NCBI RefSeq assembly: GCF_000472385.1 | Contig: NZ_AWZU01000013.1 | Location: 1-64,000, forward strand | Origin: Bradyrhizobium sp. ARR65 | GTDB lineage: Bacteria; Pseudomonadota; Alphaproteobacteria; Rhizobiales; Xanthobacteraceae | DNA length: 64,000 nt | Direction of reading: 5' to 3' | In this document: piece after piece, positions 26,509 to 34,632 of the stretch | Layout of the letters: each line of letters begins with the position of its first letter | Numbering within the stretch: position 1 is the stretch's first letter | The notes under the pieces: generated by a model | The model's input: only the letters and a program-made list of their open reading frames with translations | Told to the model about the DNA's origin: nothing | Databases searched by the model: none | Position numbers and translations under genes: made by a program

Positions 26509-26620
26509 TAGCGACGGCTCCTTGCCGGCTCTGTGTTGCTGGCTCGCAGGTCATACGTCGGTCTCATCGCGAGGCTTGGCTTCAGGTCTGTCATTCTGAT
26601 CGTCCTCGGGGGTGAGACCG

Positions 26621-28015
26621 CTATAACGCTGATCGCACAGTTTGCTCGGAGGGCTGTCGGCAGTGTGCCGCGATCACACGGGCATTCGGCAGGGAGTCGC
26701 AGGCATCAACGAGATGCTCCAAGCGCTTCGCGCGGTCTTGGCCGATGGAGCGCCCCGCTGCATCGCGAAACCGAGTGCGAATTTGCGCAGGGCTAGCGGG
26801 GATGACGTCAGCGAGCCGTTGCCGGATCGTCTTCCCTTGACGCAGGTGGACGATGACCTCCGCACCCTGCCTGGCGGGAAACGCGGCGGTGAAGCCGGGA
26901 TCGGTCTGCAGGTCGGTCAGCGCGAGCAGCCGCGCAATTTCGGGATCGTCCAACTGGATATAGTTGTCTTCTTCGATCTCGCCTCGTACCAACGTCGACA
27001 CCACGGAAAAGGGAATGCTCATCTTCGCCTGGAGCGCATTCCGATATGGACCCTTCGAATCGCATCCGGGATAACGAACCGCGGCTTGAGGAGCGCGGAT
27101 TGCGATGGCCTCGATCTCGTCGGAACCGGCGAGCTGGTACGTGACACGCAGCGCCGCCTGCGAGGCCGTTTGCGCGAAATTGCAGGCCGGCGCCGGCTTG
27201 TTGTAGACGGCCATGAGCTCGGCCTCGCCGCCAGGGAACAGTTCGATTCGATCGGGCGCGGGCTTGCGGCCGTAGGCGGCGAAGAGACCAGCCTCACCCT
27301 CGATAATGGTCTCGGAGGCAATGGCGCCCGCCGCGGCAAGCTGGACGGCCCTGACTGCGTTGGCCGCAGCAAAGCCGGGATGGAAATACATTTCCGAGCC
27401 GCCGCTTTGCGGCCACTCGTTGAGTCCACTGGAGGTGTTGGCGGCAATGGCCATCGCGCTGGTCGCGGCGCCTTCGGTCAAGCCCCGCGCGTAGCTGGCC
27501 CCAAGCGCAGCGCCAAGCGGCGCCACCAGCCCGGTTGGGCGATGCAGGCGGGCAAGATCGGATGTCATAAGCGCGCGCCCGATCCGCGCTCCGGTCTCGT
27601 AGCCGATGATCGCGGCAGCCAGCAGGGCGGCGCCCGACAGCGCAGTTTGTTCTGACAGCGCGAGCAGCGTCGGCCAGATCACCACGCCGTGGTGCGAAAT
27701 GCTCGCCGCATGCATGTCCTCGCGAACCAGGCCATGGCCCATGACCGCATTGGCGAATGCGGCATCACCGGGATTTGCCAGCAGGCCCGTGCCGATGATC
27801 GTGGAGCCGTTGTTGGCCGCATAAGCGGTCGCAATGGCCTGACGGCTCCAGGGATGATCGGAAGCCTCGAATGCGCAGGAGAGAAAATCCAGAAGGCAGA
27901 TCTTTGCCTTCGCGATGACCTCGGCATCGAAATCCGGCAAGCGGACGGCGAGGACGGAGCGCGCCATTTGCCGCGCCAGGGACGTTTCGCCGGATCCGCT
28001 CAGGCCGATGCTCAT
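26621..28015 (-). CDS. MmgE/PrpD family protein, copy 1
   Basis: 464 residues from the ATG at 28015. It has FDAEVIAKAKICLLDFLSCAFEA, GHGLVREDMHAASISHHGVVIWP and ANTSSGLNEWPQSGGSEMYFHPGFAA, matching the family of 2-methylcitrate dehydratases and iminodisuccinate epimerases. Those act on small di- and tricarboxylic acids. A second, only moderately similar MmgE/PrpD gene lies at 29169. The pair, together with a dehydrogenase and transporter, suggests breakdown of a carboxylic acid. The exact reaction is not determinable here. Confidence 0.85.
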   Translation of the reverse strand: MSIGLSGSGETSLARQMARSVLAVRLPDFDAEVIAKAKICLLDFLSCAFEASDHPWSRQAIATAYAANNGSTIIGTGLLANPGDAAFANAVMGHGLVREDMHAASISHHGVVIWPTLLALSEQTALSGAALLAAAIIGYETGARIGRALMTSDLARLHRPTGLVAPLGAALGASYARGLTEGAATSAMAIAANTSSGLNEWPQSGGSEMYFHPGFAAANAVRAVQLAAAGAIASETIIEGEAGLFAAYGRKPAPDRIELFPGGEAELMAVYNKPAPACNFAQTASQAALRVTYQLAGSDEIEAIAIRAPQAAVRYPGCDSKGPYRNALQAKMSIPFSVVSTLVRGEIEEDNYIQLDDPEIARLLALTDLQTDPGFTAAFPARQGAEVIVHLRQGKTIRQRLADVIPASPAQIRTRFRDAAGRSIGQDRAKRLEHLVDACDSLPNARVIAAHCRQPSEQTVRSAL

Positions 28016-28047
28016 GAGGATCGCCGCTCCCGCGACTGTTTTCGCCC

Positions 28048-28941
28048 TTAGCCGCGCATCTGCACTCCGGCCCATTCCTCGACGACCTTCGCAATCGAGG
28101 TGAAATCGGAAGATGCACCGTATTTCGCGTTGGTGATGGCCAGCATCTGGCGGACGACCGCGCCGCACACCATCGGTACGCCCATGGCCTCTGCTTCATC
28201 CACGCAGAGCCTTACGTCCTTGTATGAAAGCCCGGTCGCAAAGCCGAAATCGAACGTACCCGGAAGCACGGAGCGCGGAAATTTATCTTCGGAAGCGCTG
28301 TTGCGACCGCTGCTGGCATTGATGATGTCAATTAGCACCTTGGCATTCACGCCGCCCTTGACGCCCATGGCCACGGCCTCAGAGGTGATCACCAGGGCTG
28401 CGGCTGCCATCAGATTGTTGGCGAGCTTCGCCGTCTGGGCCACGCCTGGCTTGTCGCCGGTGTAGAACAGCTTGCCGAAATTCTTCAGGATGGGCTGAAC
28501 AGTCTCGTAGGTCGCCTGTGGGCACGACACCATCACGGCAAGCGTGCCGTTGACCGCGCCCTTGATGCCGCCGCTCACCGGCGCATCGACGAGGGTCATG
28601 CTGCGGGACTTCAATCCCTCCGCGACTTGCTTGGCTGCGCCGGGACCCGTCGTCGACAGGTCGATGATGATCCGGGCGCGGTCTCCCCCGACGATTCCAT
28701 CGGGTCCCAACGCCACCGCTTTGACGATGTCCGGCGTAGGCAGACTGGTCAGGACGATCTCGGCATGGGACGCCACGTCGGCTGGCGATGCGGCCACCCG
28801 CGCGCCGCGCGCTACGAGCGGCTTGGTGGCCTCGCTTTGCGTGTCGTAGACGATGAGGGAATAGCCGGCGTCGAGCAATCGCCCCGCCAGGGGCCCGCCC
28901 ATGCGGCCCGTGCCAATGAAGCCGAGTGTCTCTCCCGCCAT
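28048..28941 (-). CDS. Beta-hydroxyacid dehydrogenase (3-hydroxyisobutyrate dehydrogenase type)
   Basis: 297 residues. Rossmann motif GFIGTGRMGGPLAGRLLDAGY; substrate motif VDAPVSGGIKGA; catalytic-lysine area KLANNLMAAAALVITSEA. These are the signature of 3-hydroxyisobutyrate, tartronate-semialdehyde and related dehydrogenases. First gene of the minus-strand unit and divergent from the second MmgE/PrpD gene; it is followed 32 bases later by the first MmgE/PrpD gene. The substrate is probably a beta-hydroxy acid. Confidence 0.9.
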   Translation of the reverse strand: MAGETLGFIGTGRMGGPLAGRLLDAGYSLIVYDTQSEATKPLVARGARVAASPADVASHAEIVLTSLPTPDIVKAVALGPDGIVGGDRARIIIDLSTTGPGAAKQVAEGLKSRSMTLVDAPVSGGIKGAVNGTLAVMVSCPQATYETVQPILKNFGKLFYTGDKPGVAQTAKLANNLMAAAALVITSEAVAMGVKGGVNAKVLIDIINASSGRNSASEDKFPRSVLPGTFDFGFATGLSYKDVRLCVDEAEAMGVPMVCGAVVRQMLAITNAKYGASSDFTSIAKVVEEWAGVQMRG

Positions 28942-28987
28942 GGTTCACTCCCTGCAACGCGCTTTCGAGCTGCGCGCTCTTATGGTT

Positions 28988-29029
28988 GTCGTTGTTATTG
29001 TCTGTCGTTGTTATGTGTTCGTCGTTGTT
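28988..29029. repeat. Three direct repeats in divergent promoter region
   Basis: GTCGTTGTT occurs at 28988-28996, 29004-29012 and 29021-29029, with starts 16 and 17 bases apart, in a T/G-rich stretch. The near-helical-turn spacing suggests regulator binding (inference). A short inverted repeat GATTG/CAATC lies at 29074-29088. The rest of the 28942-29168 region shows no coding signal. Confidence 0.5.
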
Positions 29030-29168
29030 CGCGACGGACCGGCATCGTTCGAGCCGTTCCTCCTAACTGTTAAGATTGTCAGTCAATCTGTCAAGCTGGA
29101 GAATTTGCAGTCGACAGTTGGTCGCAGCTCGGACTAGGATCGCGAAAACAATTCGGGGAAATCGCCCA

Positions 29169-30578
29169 GTGCAAGGGAACGAGGCTTCCGGCATCAGCAA
29201 GACGCTCGGGGATTTCGTCGCCGGCGCGTCATGGGGGGCGGTTGCGGCGCAGAGTCATGAAGCGAAACGGTCAATCCTGAACTTCTTCGCCACAAGCCTG
29301 GGATCTGCCTTTGATCCGGCGGTCAGCACCGCGCTTCGCATCTTGGCTCCATTCAGCGGTGCGGCAAGCTCGGCGATCATCGGCCGGACAGAACGGCTGG
29401 ATGCGCTTTGCGCGGCGTTCGTCAACGCGATCTCGGCCAATCTGTTGGATTACGACGATACGCATCCCGACACGATCATTCACCCGGCCGCACCGGTCGC
29501 GGCTCCCGTGCTGGCGCTTGCAGAAGCGCGCAAGCTCTCGGGGCGCGATGTCTTGACCGCCTTTGTGCTCGGGGTGGAAATCGAGTGCCGTATCGGCAGC
29601 GCGGTTTCTCCGGGCCATTATGCACGCGGCTGGCACATCACCTCCACCTGCGGGATATTTGGAGCGGCTGTCGCTAGCGCCAAACTGCTCCGGCTGCCGG
29701 CGGAGAGGGTCGCAAACGCGATCGGGATAGCCGCCAGCCAGTCGGCCGGAATCGTGGAGAACCTGCCCACCGCGGCGAAGAATGTGAGCGTTGGCAACGC
29801 CGCGCGGAACGGACTCTTTGCCGCTTTGCTGGCGGCGGAAGGATATGCGGCGGCGCCGCGCGCGATCGAAGGGCCGCTGGGCTGGGCGCGGGCCATGGGA
29901 GACGAGCTGAACCTGCAACGTCTCACGCGCGGATTGGGCGAAACCTGGGAAATCGCCAAGAACACCTATAAGCCCTATCCCGCCGGGATCGTGTTTCATG
30001 CGGTGATCGATGCCTGCTTCAGGCTGCGATCTCGCCTCGAGGGACGCCTCGATCAAATCGCCTCGGTTACGGTAGCGGGCTCTCCACTGCTGCTCGCGCG
30101 TGGTGATCGTCCGGTCGAAAACGAACGCGATGCGAGAGTCAGCATTCATCATGCCGTCGCCTGCAGCTTGTGGATCGGTGCCGCCGGTGTGGAAGAGTTT
30201 TCGCCGGCCACGGTGTTTCGGCCGGACCTTGTGCGGCTGCGGAGAAAGGTCAGGGCGGAGCTCGATGCGTCGTTGCCGGACGGAGCCGCGCGCGTCACCG
30301 TCCGGCTGCTATCGGGCGAGACCTCGACTGAAACCGTGATGTCGCCGCGTGGCAGTCTCGCGGATCCGCTTTCCGATCGCGATATCGAAGCGAAGCTGCG
30401 CGCGAGTCTGAGCTTGGGCGGAAGCGACTGGGACGCGGAAGGGCTTATCGATGCCGTGTGGCGCCTCGATACGCTGGACGACGTAACGTCGCTGGTGAGC
30501 CCCTCGGATGGGGGCGGGTGGATCGCTCAGCCATCTACAACCGAACCATTTCCCTCAAACATGGAAGGACGATCATGA
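29169..30578 (+). CDS. MmgE/PrpD family protein, copy 2
   Basis: 469 residues from a GTG at 29169, preceded by GGGGAAATC. The protein has SHEAKRSILNFFATSLGSAFD, LLDYDDTHPDTIIHPAAPVA and GWHITSTCGIFGAAVASAKLL, plus PYPAGIVFHAVIDACF, which are MmgE/PrpD hallmarks. It differs considerably from copy 1 and is not a recent duplicate. Its stop overlaps the next gene's start (ATGA), so the PcaC-like protein is translationally coupled. It is divergent from the dehydrogenase unit and may be controlled by the same intergenic region. Confidence 0.86.
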   Translation: MQGNEASGISKTLGDFVAGASWGAVAAQSHEAKRSILNFFATSLGSAFDPAVSTALRILAPFSGAASSAIIGRTERLDALCAAFVNAISANLLDYDDTHPDTIIHPAAPVAAPVLALAEARKLSGRDVLTAFVLGVEIECRIGSAVSPGHYARGWHITSTCGIFGAAVASAKLLRLPAERVANAIGIAASQSAGIVENLPTAAKNVSVGNAARNGLFAALLAAEGYAAAPRAIEGPLGWARAMGDELNLQRLTRGLGETWEIAKNTYKPYPAGIVFHAVIDACFRLRSRLEGRLDQIASVTVAGSPLLLARGDRPVENERDARVSIHHAVACSLWIGAAGVEEFSPATVFRPDLVRLRRKVRAELDASLPDGAARVTVRLLSGETSTETVMSPRGSLADPLSDRDIEAKLRASLSLGGSDWDAEGLIDAVWRLDTLDDVTSLVSPSDGGGWIAQPSTTEPFPSNMEGRS

Positions 30579-30958
30579 GCAACAGCAGTCTGTTCGAGAA
30601 GGGTCTGAAGGTCCGCAAGGAAGTTCTCGGGGAAGACTACGTCAACAAGTCGATTGCGGGCGCGGACGATTTCACCCGCACCATGGCTGAATGGTCGACC
30701 GAGTTCTGCTGGGGCGCCCTATGGACCCGGCCAGGTCTCGACCGCCGTACCCGCAGCATTGTCAACCTGGCGATGCTCGGGGCGCTGAACCGGCCGCACG
30801 AACTGAAGCTGCATGTCAAAGGTGCGCTGAAGAACGGACTGACCAAGGATGAGATCAAGGAGATTCTCCTGCAGGTCGCGGTCTATTGCGGCGTGCCTGC
30901 GGGCATCGATGCCTTCCGCAATGCCCGTGAGGCGTTCAAGGAGCTGGAGGAGCAGTGA
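30575..30958 (+). CDS. 4-carboxymuconolactone decarboxylase-like protein (PcaC-type)
   Basis: 127 residues. It has SLFEKGLKVRKEVLGEDYVNK, FCWGALWTRPGLDRRTRSIVNLA and KEILLQVAVYCGVPAGIDAFR, close to PcaC. PcaC decarboxylates gamma-carboxymuconolactone in protocatechuate breakdown. However, the neighbouring pca genes are absent and the gene is coupled to an MmgE/PrpD protein, so a related decarboxylase acting on another acid is equally possible. Confidence 0.84.
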   Translation: MSNSSLFEKGLKVRKEVLGEDYVNKSIAGADDFTRTMAEWSTEFCWGALWTRPGLDRRTRSIVNLAMLGALNRPHELKLHVKGALKNGLTKDEIKEILLQVAVYCGVPAGIDAFRNAREAFKELEEQ

Positions 30959-31061
30959 CGAGCTCCACAGTGAGTACCTCGAGCCGACGCTAATCAAAAA
31001 CGAGCCGACGTTCGCGGAGCGGAGACAATAGGTCGCGTCGGATCGCCGCGCCGTGCGCGCT

Positions 31062-31556
31062 TCACTTGGCTGGACGGTCGGCGCTTGGCTCGCTTGTCGC
31101 CGCGCCCCGCAACGGCGCGCGGCTGAGTTCGTTGCCCGCGGCGATTGCTTTTCGCAGCAGTCGCATCAATTCATCGGCTTCCTTTGCAGTGAGCCCCCGC
31201 AACATGGTCCGCTGCGCGGCCTCGACCGCCGGCGTGATCCCGCGCAGCGTCTGCTTGCCCTCATCCGTGATCTGGAGCTGGCGGACGCGCCTGTCGTGAC
31301 TGCTGGACTGGCGGATCACCAAGCCCTTCTGCACGAGACGATCGACGACGCCCGTGATGGTGGTGCGGTCATAGGCGATCAAGCCGGCAAGGGTCGCTTG
31401 ATCAATTGCAGGATTTGCCCTGATTGCCACCAGCGCCGCATATTGCACGGGCGTGAGGTCGTAGCCCGCTTCCTCGACTTCGGTCAGGAACACCGCGACC
31501 GCAATCTGCTGGAAGCGGCGCGCCAAATGTCCGGGCATGTCGTTGATGTCGCTCAC
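31062..31556 (-). CDS. MarR-family regulator, MobR-like
   Basis: 164 residues, GTG start at 31556 behind a GGAG site. Winged helix: DQATLAGLIAYDRTTITGVVDRLV and SSSHDRRVRQLQITDEG as wing. Divergent from the 3-hydroxybenzoate 4-monooxygenase-like gene. In Comamonas the MarR-type MobR represses the adjacent mobA and is released by 3-hydroxybenzoate (established for MobR). The same arrangement and an operator at 31589-31613 support the MobR-like role. Confidence 0.8.
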   Translation of the reverse strand: MSDINDMPGHLARRFQQIAVAVFLTEVEEAGYDLTPVQYAALVAIRANPAIDQATLAGLIAYDRTTITGVVDRLVQKGLVIRQSSSHDRRVRQLQITDEGKQTLRGITPAVEAAQRTMLRGLTAKEADELMRLLRKAIAAGNELSRAPLRGAATSEPSADRPAK

Positions 31557-31583
31557 CGAATTCTCCAGGAGGTGCCCGCAATG

Positions 31584-31613
31584 TTGACAAGTATACTGAT
31601 CATCAGCATACTT
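31584..31613 (+). promoter_or_regulatory. MarR-type operator overlapping the monooxygenase promoter
   Basis: AAGTATACTGAT and ATCAGCATACTT form a 25-base inverted repeat (31589-31613) centred on one base with a single mismatch. A TTGACA -35 (31584-31589), 17-base spacer and CATACT -10 (31607-31612) overlap it. Repressor binding would block RNA polymerase. Confidence 0.75.
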
Positions 31614-31669
31614 ATCAATATCGAAAATCTGCGACCTGCCTGAGCGGCTGAAAAGGGAGGACCGGTGTC

Positions 31670-33595
31670 ATGCAATTTCACCTGAACGGATTTGCGCCGG
31701 GCGACCCTGAAATTTTTGACCCGGCGGAGCGCATTCCGGCCTCGGGCGCGTCCGGCTCCGTTCCGGAGGAGGTCGATGTCCTGATCATTGGTTGCGGGCC
31801 GGCTGGCCTCAATCTGGCGGCCCAGTTGTCTGCTTTTGGCGACATCAAGACCTGCATCGTCGAGCAGAAGTCGGGCCGGCTGCTGCTCGGGCAGGCCGAT
31901 GGCATCGCCTGCCGTACCATGGAGATGTTCCACGCCTATCAGTTCAGCGAGCGTGTGCTGAAGGAGGCCTGCTGGATCAACGAGACGACGTTCTGGAAGC
32001 CGGATGCGAAGACAAGCGACAAGATCGTCCGCAGCGGCAGGGTGCAGGACGTCGAAGACGGGCTCTCGGAGTTTCCGCATGTCGTTTTGAACCAGGCACG
32101 TGTGCATGATTTCTTTCTCGACGTCATGCGCAGATCGGCAGCAAAGCTCGAGCCGTACTACGCGCGACGGCTGCTGGAAGTTCGGACCGAGCCTGCCGCC
32201 GACTTTGCAGATCACGCGGTGACTGTCAGGCTCGAGCGGATCGATCCATCGCATGAGGGGCAGATCGAAACGGTCAAGGCCCGCTACGTGGTCGGTTGCG
32301 ACGGCGCACGCAGCACGGTGCGCAAATCGATCGGGCGTGAGCTTCGCGGCGATTCCGCCAACCACGCCTGGGGCGTCATGGATGTGCTGGCTGTCACCGA
32401 CTTCCCGGATATTCGATTCAAGTCGTTGATCCAGTCAGCCTCCGACGGCAGCATGCTCATCATCCCGCGGGAGGGTGGCTATCTTGTTCGGCTCTATGTC
32501 GAACTCGCAAAGCTTGAAATCGGCGAGCGGGTCGCAAACCGCAACATCACCCTGGACGACCTGATCGCAAAAGCGCGGCGGATTCTCAAGCCCTACACGC
32601 TGGAGGTCAAAGAGGTCCCCTGGTGGTCGGTCTACGAGATAGGTCAACGGCTCTGCGACAAGTTCGACGACGTGCCAGAAGAGGAGGCAGCGACGCGCCT
32701 GCCTCGCGTGTTCATCGCCGGCGATGCCTGTCACACGCACAGCCCGAAAGCGGGGCAGGGCATGAACGTCTCCATGCAGGACACCTTCAACCTCGGATGG
32801 AAGCTTGCCTCGGTCCTCCGCAAGCAGTCCGCGCCACGCCTTCTGCACACCTATTCGACGGAACGTCAGGCCGTCGCGAAGGAGCTGATCGACTTCGATC
32901 GCCAATGGGCCGCGATCCTCGCCTCTGCCAATCGGCATGGTGAGACCGTCGATCCAGCCGAGACGCAGAGCTATTTCGTCAGGCACGGGCGCTATACCGC
33001 GGGCACGGCGACGCACTACCGTCCGTCAATCATCACCGCGGAGCCGATCTACCAGCATCTCGCCGAAGGATTCGTGATCGGCAAACGCTTTCATTCGGCA
33101 CCGGTCATCCGCCTTGCGGATGCGAAGCCTGTCCACCTCGGTCACGTTGTCAAGGCGGACGGGCGCTTTCGCATCTTCGCCTTTGCCGGAGCGGAAGATC
33201 CCGCAGCCGGCAACTCCGCCCTCCGCGCGTTGTGCAGCTTTCTTGCGGACAGCGGGGAGTCTCCTGTCAGGAGGTACACCCCGACGGGGGCGGACATCGA
33301 CTCGATGATCGACGTCCGTGCCATATTCCAGCAAGGTCATCGCGAACTCGCCATCGAGACCATGCCGGCGCTTCTTCTCCCGCGAAAGGGCCGCTACGGG
33401 CTTTGCGATTACGAAAAGATGTTCTGTCCGGATATGAAATCCGGTCACGACATCTTTGCAATGCGCGGCATCAAACGCGAAACCGGGTGCATGGTGGTGG
33501 TGCGGCCGGATCAGTATGTTGCGCACGTTCTCCCGCTCGATGGCTACAAGCAGCTTGCGGCGTACTTCGATGGCTTTATGGTGCAGCCGAATTGA
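31670..33595 (+). CDS. 3-hydroxybenzoate 4-monooxygenase-like FAD hydroxylase (MobA family)
   Basis: 641 residues. The start MQFHLNGFAPGDPEIF is typical of MobA/phenol-2-monooxygenase relatives. FAD motifs: DVLIIGCGPAGLNLAAQLS, VVGCDGARSTVRK, and RVFIAGDACHTHSPKAGQGMN (DG and GD boxes). A C-terminal thioredoxin-like domain ends with VRPDQYVAHVLPLDGYKQLA. Such enzymes hydroxylate 3-hydroxybenzoate to protocatechuate using NAD(P)H and O2. The divergent MarR gene and operator agree. Protocatechuate cleavage genes are not in this window. Confidence 0.86.
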   Translation: MQFHLNGFAPGDPEIFDPAERIPASGASGSVPEEVDVLIIGCGPAGLNLAAQLSAFGDIKTCIVEQKSGRLLLGQADGIACRTMEMFHAYQFSERVLKEACWINETTFWKPDAKTSDKIVRSGRVQDVEDGLSEFPHVVLNQARVHDFFLDVMRRSAAKLEPYYARRLLEVRTEPAADFADHAVTVRLERIDPSHEGQIETVKARYVVGCDGARSTVRKSIGRELRGDSANHAWGVMDVLAVTDFPDIRFKSLIQSASDGSMLIIPREGGYLVRLYVELAKLEIGERVANRNITLDDLIAKARRILKPYTLEVKEVPWWSVYEIGQRLCDKFDDVPEEEAATRLPRVFIAGDACHTHSPKAGQGMNVSMQDTFNLGWKLASVLRKQSAPRLLHTYSTERQAVAKELIDFDRQWAAILASANRHGETVDPAETQSYFVRHGRYTAGTATHYRPSIITAEPIYQHLAEGFVIGKRFHSAPVIRLADAKPVHLGHVVKADGRFRIFAFAGAEDPAAGNSALRALCSFLADSGESPVRRYTPTGADIDSMIDVRAIFQQGHRELAIETMPALLLPRKGRYGLCDYEKMFCPDMKSGHDIFAMRGIKRETGCMVVVRPDQYVAHVLPLDGYKQLAAYFDGFMVQPN

Positions 33596-33617
33596 ATTCA
33601 GGGCGTCTGTTCAGCCC

Positions 33618-34529
33618 CTAGTCGTTGATCTCGGGCGAACTTGCGGCCGGGTTGTCTCCGCCATTCAAGCGCAGGAAGCGGAGTAGCGTTGCAACCCGCG
33701 GCAGGTGCAATCTTTCCACCGGCACCATCGCCTTGACCCACAGGTCAGGCACGGCAAAGTCGGGAAGCACGCAGGTCAGCGCGCCGGTCTTGAGATCCTG
33801 CGCCGTGATGTAGTCGCTGAGCAGCCCTATCCCCATGCCTTCCTTTGTCGCATCCAGAAGCATCAGCATGTCATTGCTCGACAGCCGGGGAGGAACGGTG
33901 ACACTGATCACCCCGGTTTCACCAAGGAACGACCAGCTCGCACCCGTCGGCTGGTAGACGATGCAATGATGCGCCGCCAATTGCCGCGGATGCTCAGGTG
34001 TGCCTTTCCGCGCGAGATATTCGGGACTGGCAACCAGGCTGCGACGAAGAGGCCATAGGAATTCGTCCGTAACCCCGGCGAAGCTTGCCGGAAATGCCGT
34101 GATGGCGATGTCGATCCCTTCAGCACTTGGATTGAGGGGCCCGTCCAGAAGAAGCACCTCCACGTCGATCCCAGGATGCTCGTTGACGAACTGGCGGATC
34201 AGGCGGTTGAGACGTACCAGGCCAAGCGTGCTCGGCACCTTGATGCGAATCGAGCCTTCGAGCCGCTGCGTGCCTTTGCGGATCGCTGCAATGGTTTCAT
34301 CGTAAGCGGAAACGGCGGTCGTAATCCGGGCGAGGTGATATTCGCCTTCGGCGGTCAGGCCGACTCGTCTTGTGGTGCGGTGGAGAAGCGCCGTGCCAAC
34401 CGCGCGCTCGAGTTGCGAAACCCGCTTCGTGAGGACTGACGTCGCCAGATCGAGCGTTTCCGCTGCCGCCGTGAAGCTGCCGGATTTCGCGACCGCGACG
34501 AAAGCCCGCATGTTTTCGAGCATGTCCAT
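33618..34529 (-). CDS. LysR-family transcriptional regulator
   Basis: 303 residues. The HTH is SFTAAAETLDLATSVLTKRVSQ, followed by LERAVGTALLHRTTR and an effector domain with IDIAITAFPASF and VASPEYLARKG. It is divergent from a flavoprotein/MFS gene pair, with a palindrome between the two starts. LysR regulators usually activate the divergent operon when bound to the pathway ligand. The ligand here is unknown. Confidence 0.88.
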   Translation of the reverse strand: MDMLENMRAFVAVAKSGSFTAAAETLDLATSVLTKRVSQLERAVGTALLHRTTRRVGLTAEGEYHLARITTAVSAYDETIAAIRKGTQRLEGSIRIKVPSTLGLVRLNRLIRQFVNEHPGIDVEVLLLDGPLNPSAEGIDIAITAFPASFAGVTDEFLWPLRRSLVASPEYLARKGTPEHPRQLAAHHCIVYQPTGASWSFLGETGVISVTVPPRLSSNDMLMLLDATKEGMGIGLLSDYITAQDLKTGALTCVLPDFAVPDLWVKAMVPVERLHLPRVATLLRFLRLNGGDNPAASSPEIND

Positions 34530-34530
34530 T

Positions 34531-34554
34531 ATTCACGATTCACGAAAAGTGAAT
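34531..34554. promoter_or_regulatory. LysR-type operator
   Basis: ATTCAC-GAAAA-GTGAAT (34538-34554) is a perfect inverted repeat that fits a T-N11-A LysR box. A third ATTCAC half-site lies at 34531-34536, right after the regulator's start codon. The position is suited to autorepression and activation of the gene at 34633. Confidence 0.7.
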
Positions 34555-34632
34555 GCTTGGCAAGCCGGTTTTTCCAACTGGGCGGGCGTGGTTACGGTCC
34601 CGGCAAATCAACAAGCGGAGCTGAGGGAAGAG

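Noticed and set aside
28988..29029. Possible CRISPR-like or tandem-repeat array
   Set aside because: Only three short 9-base repeats with no spacer regularity or leader; better read as regulator sites.
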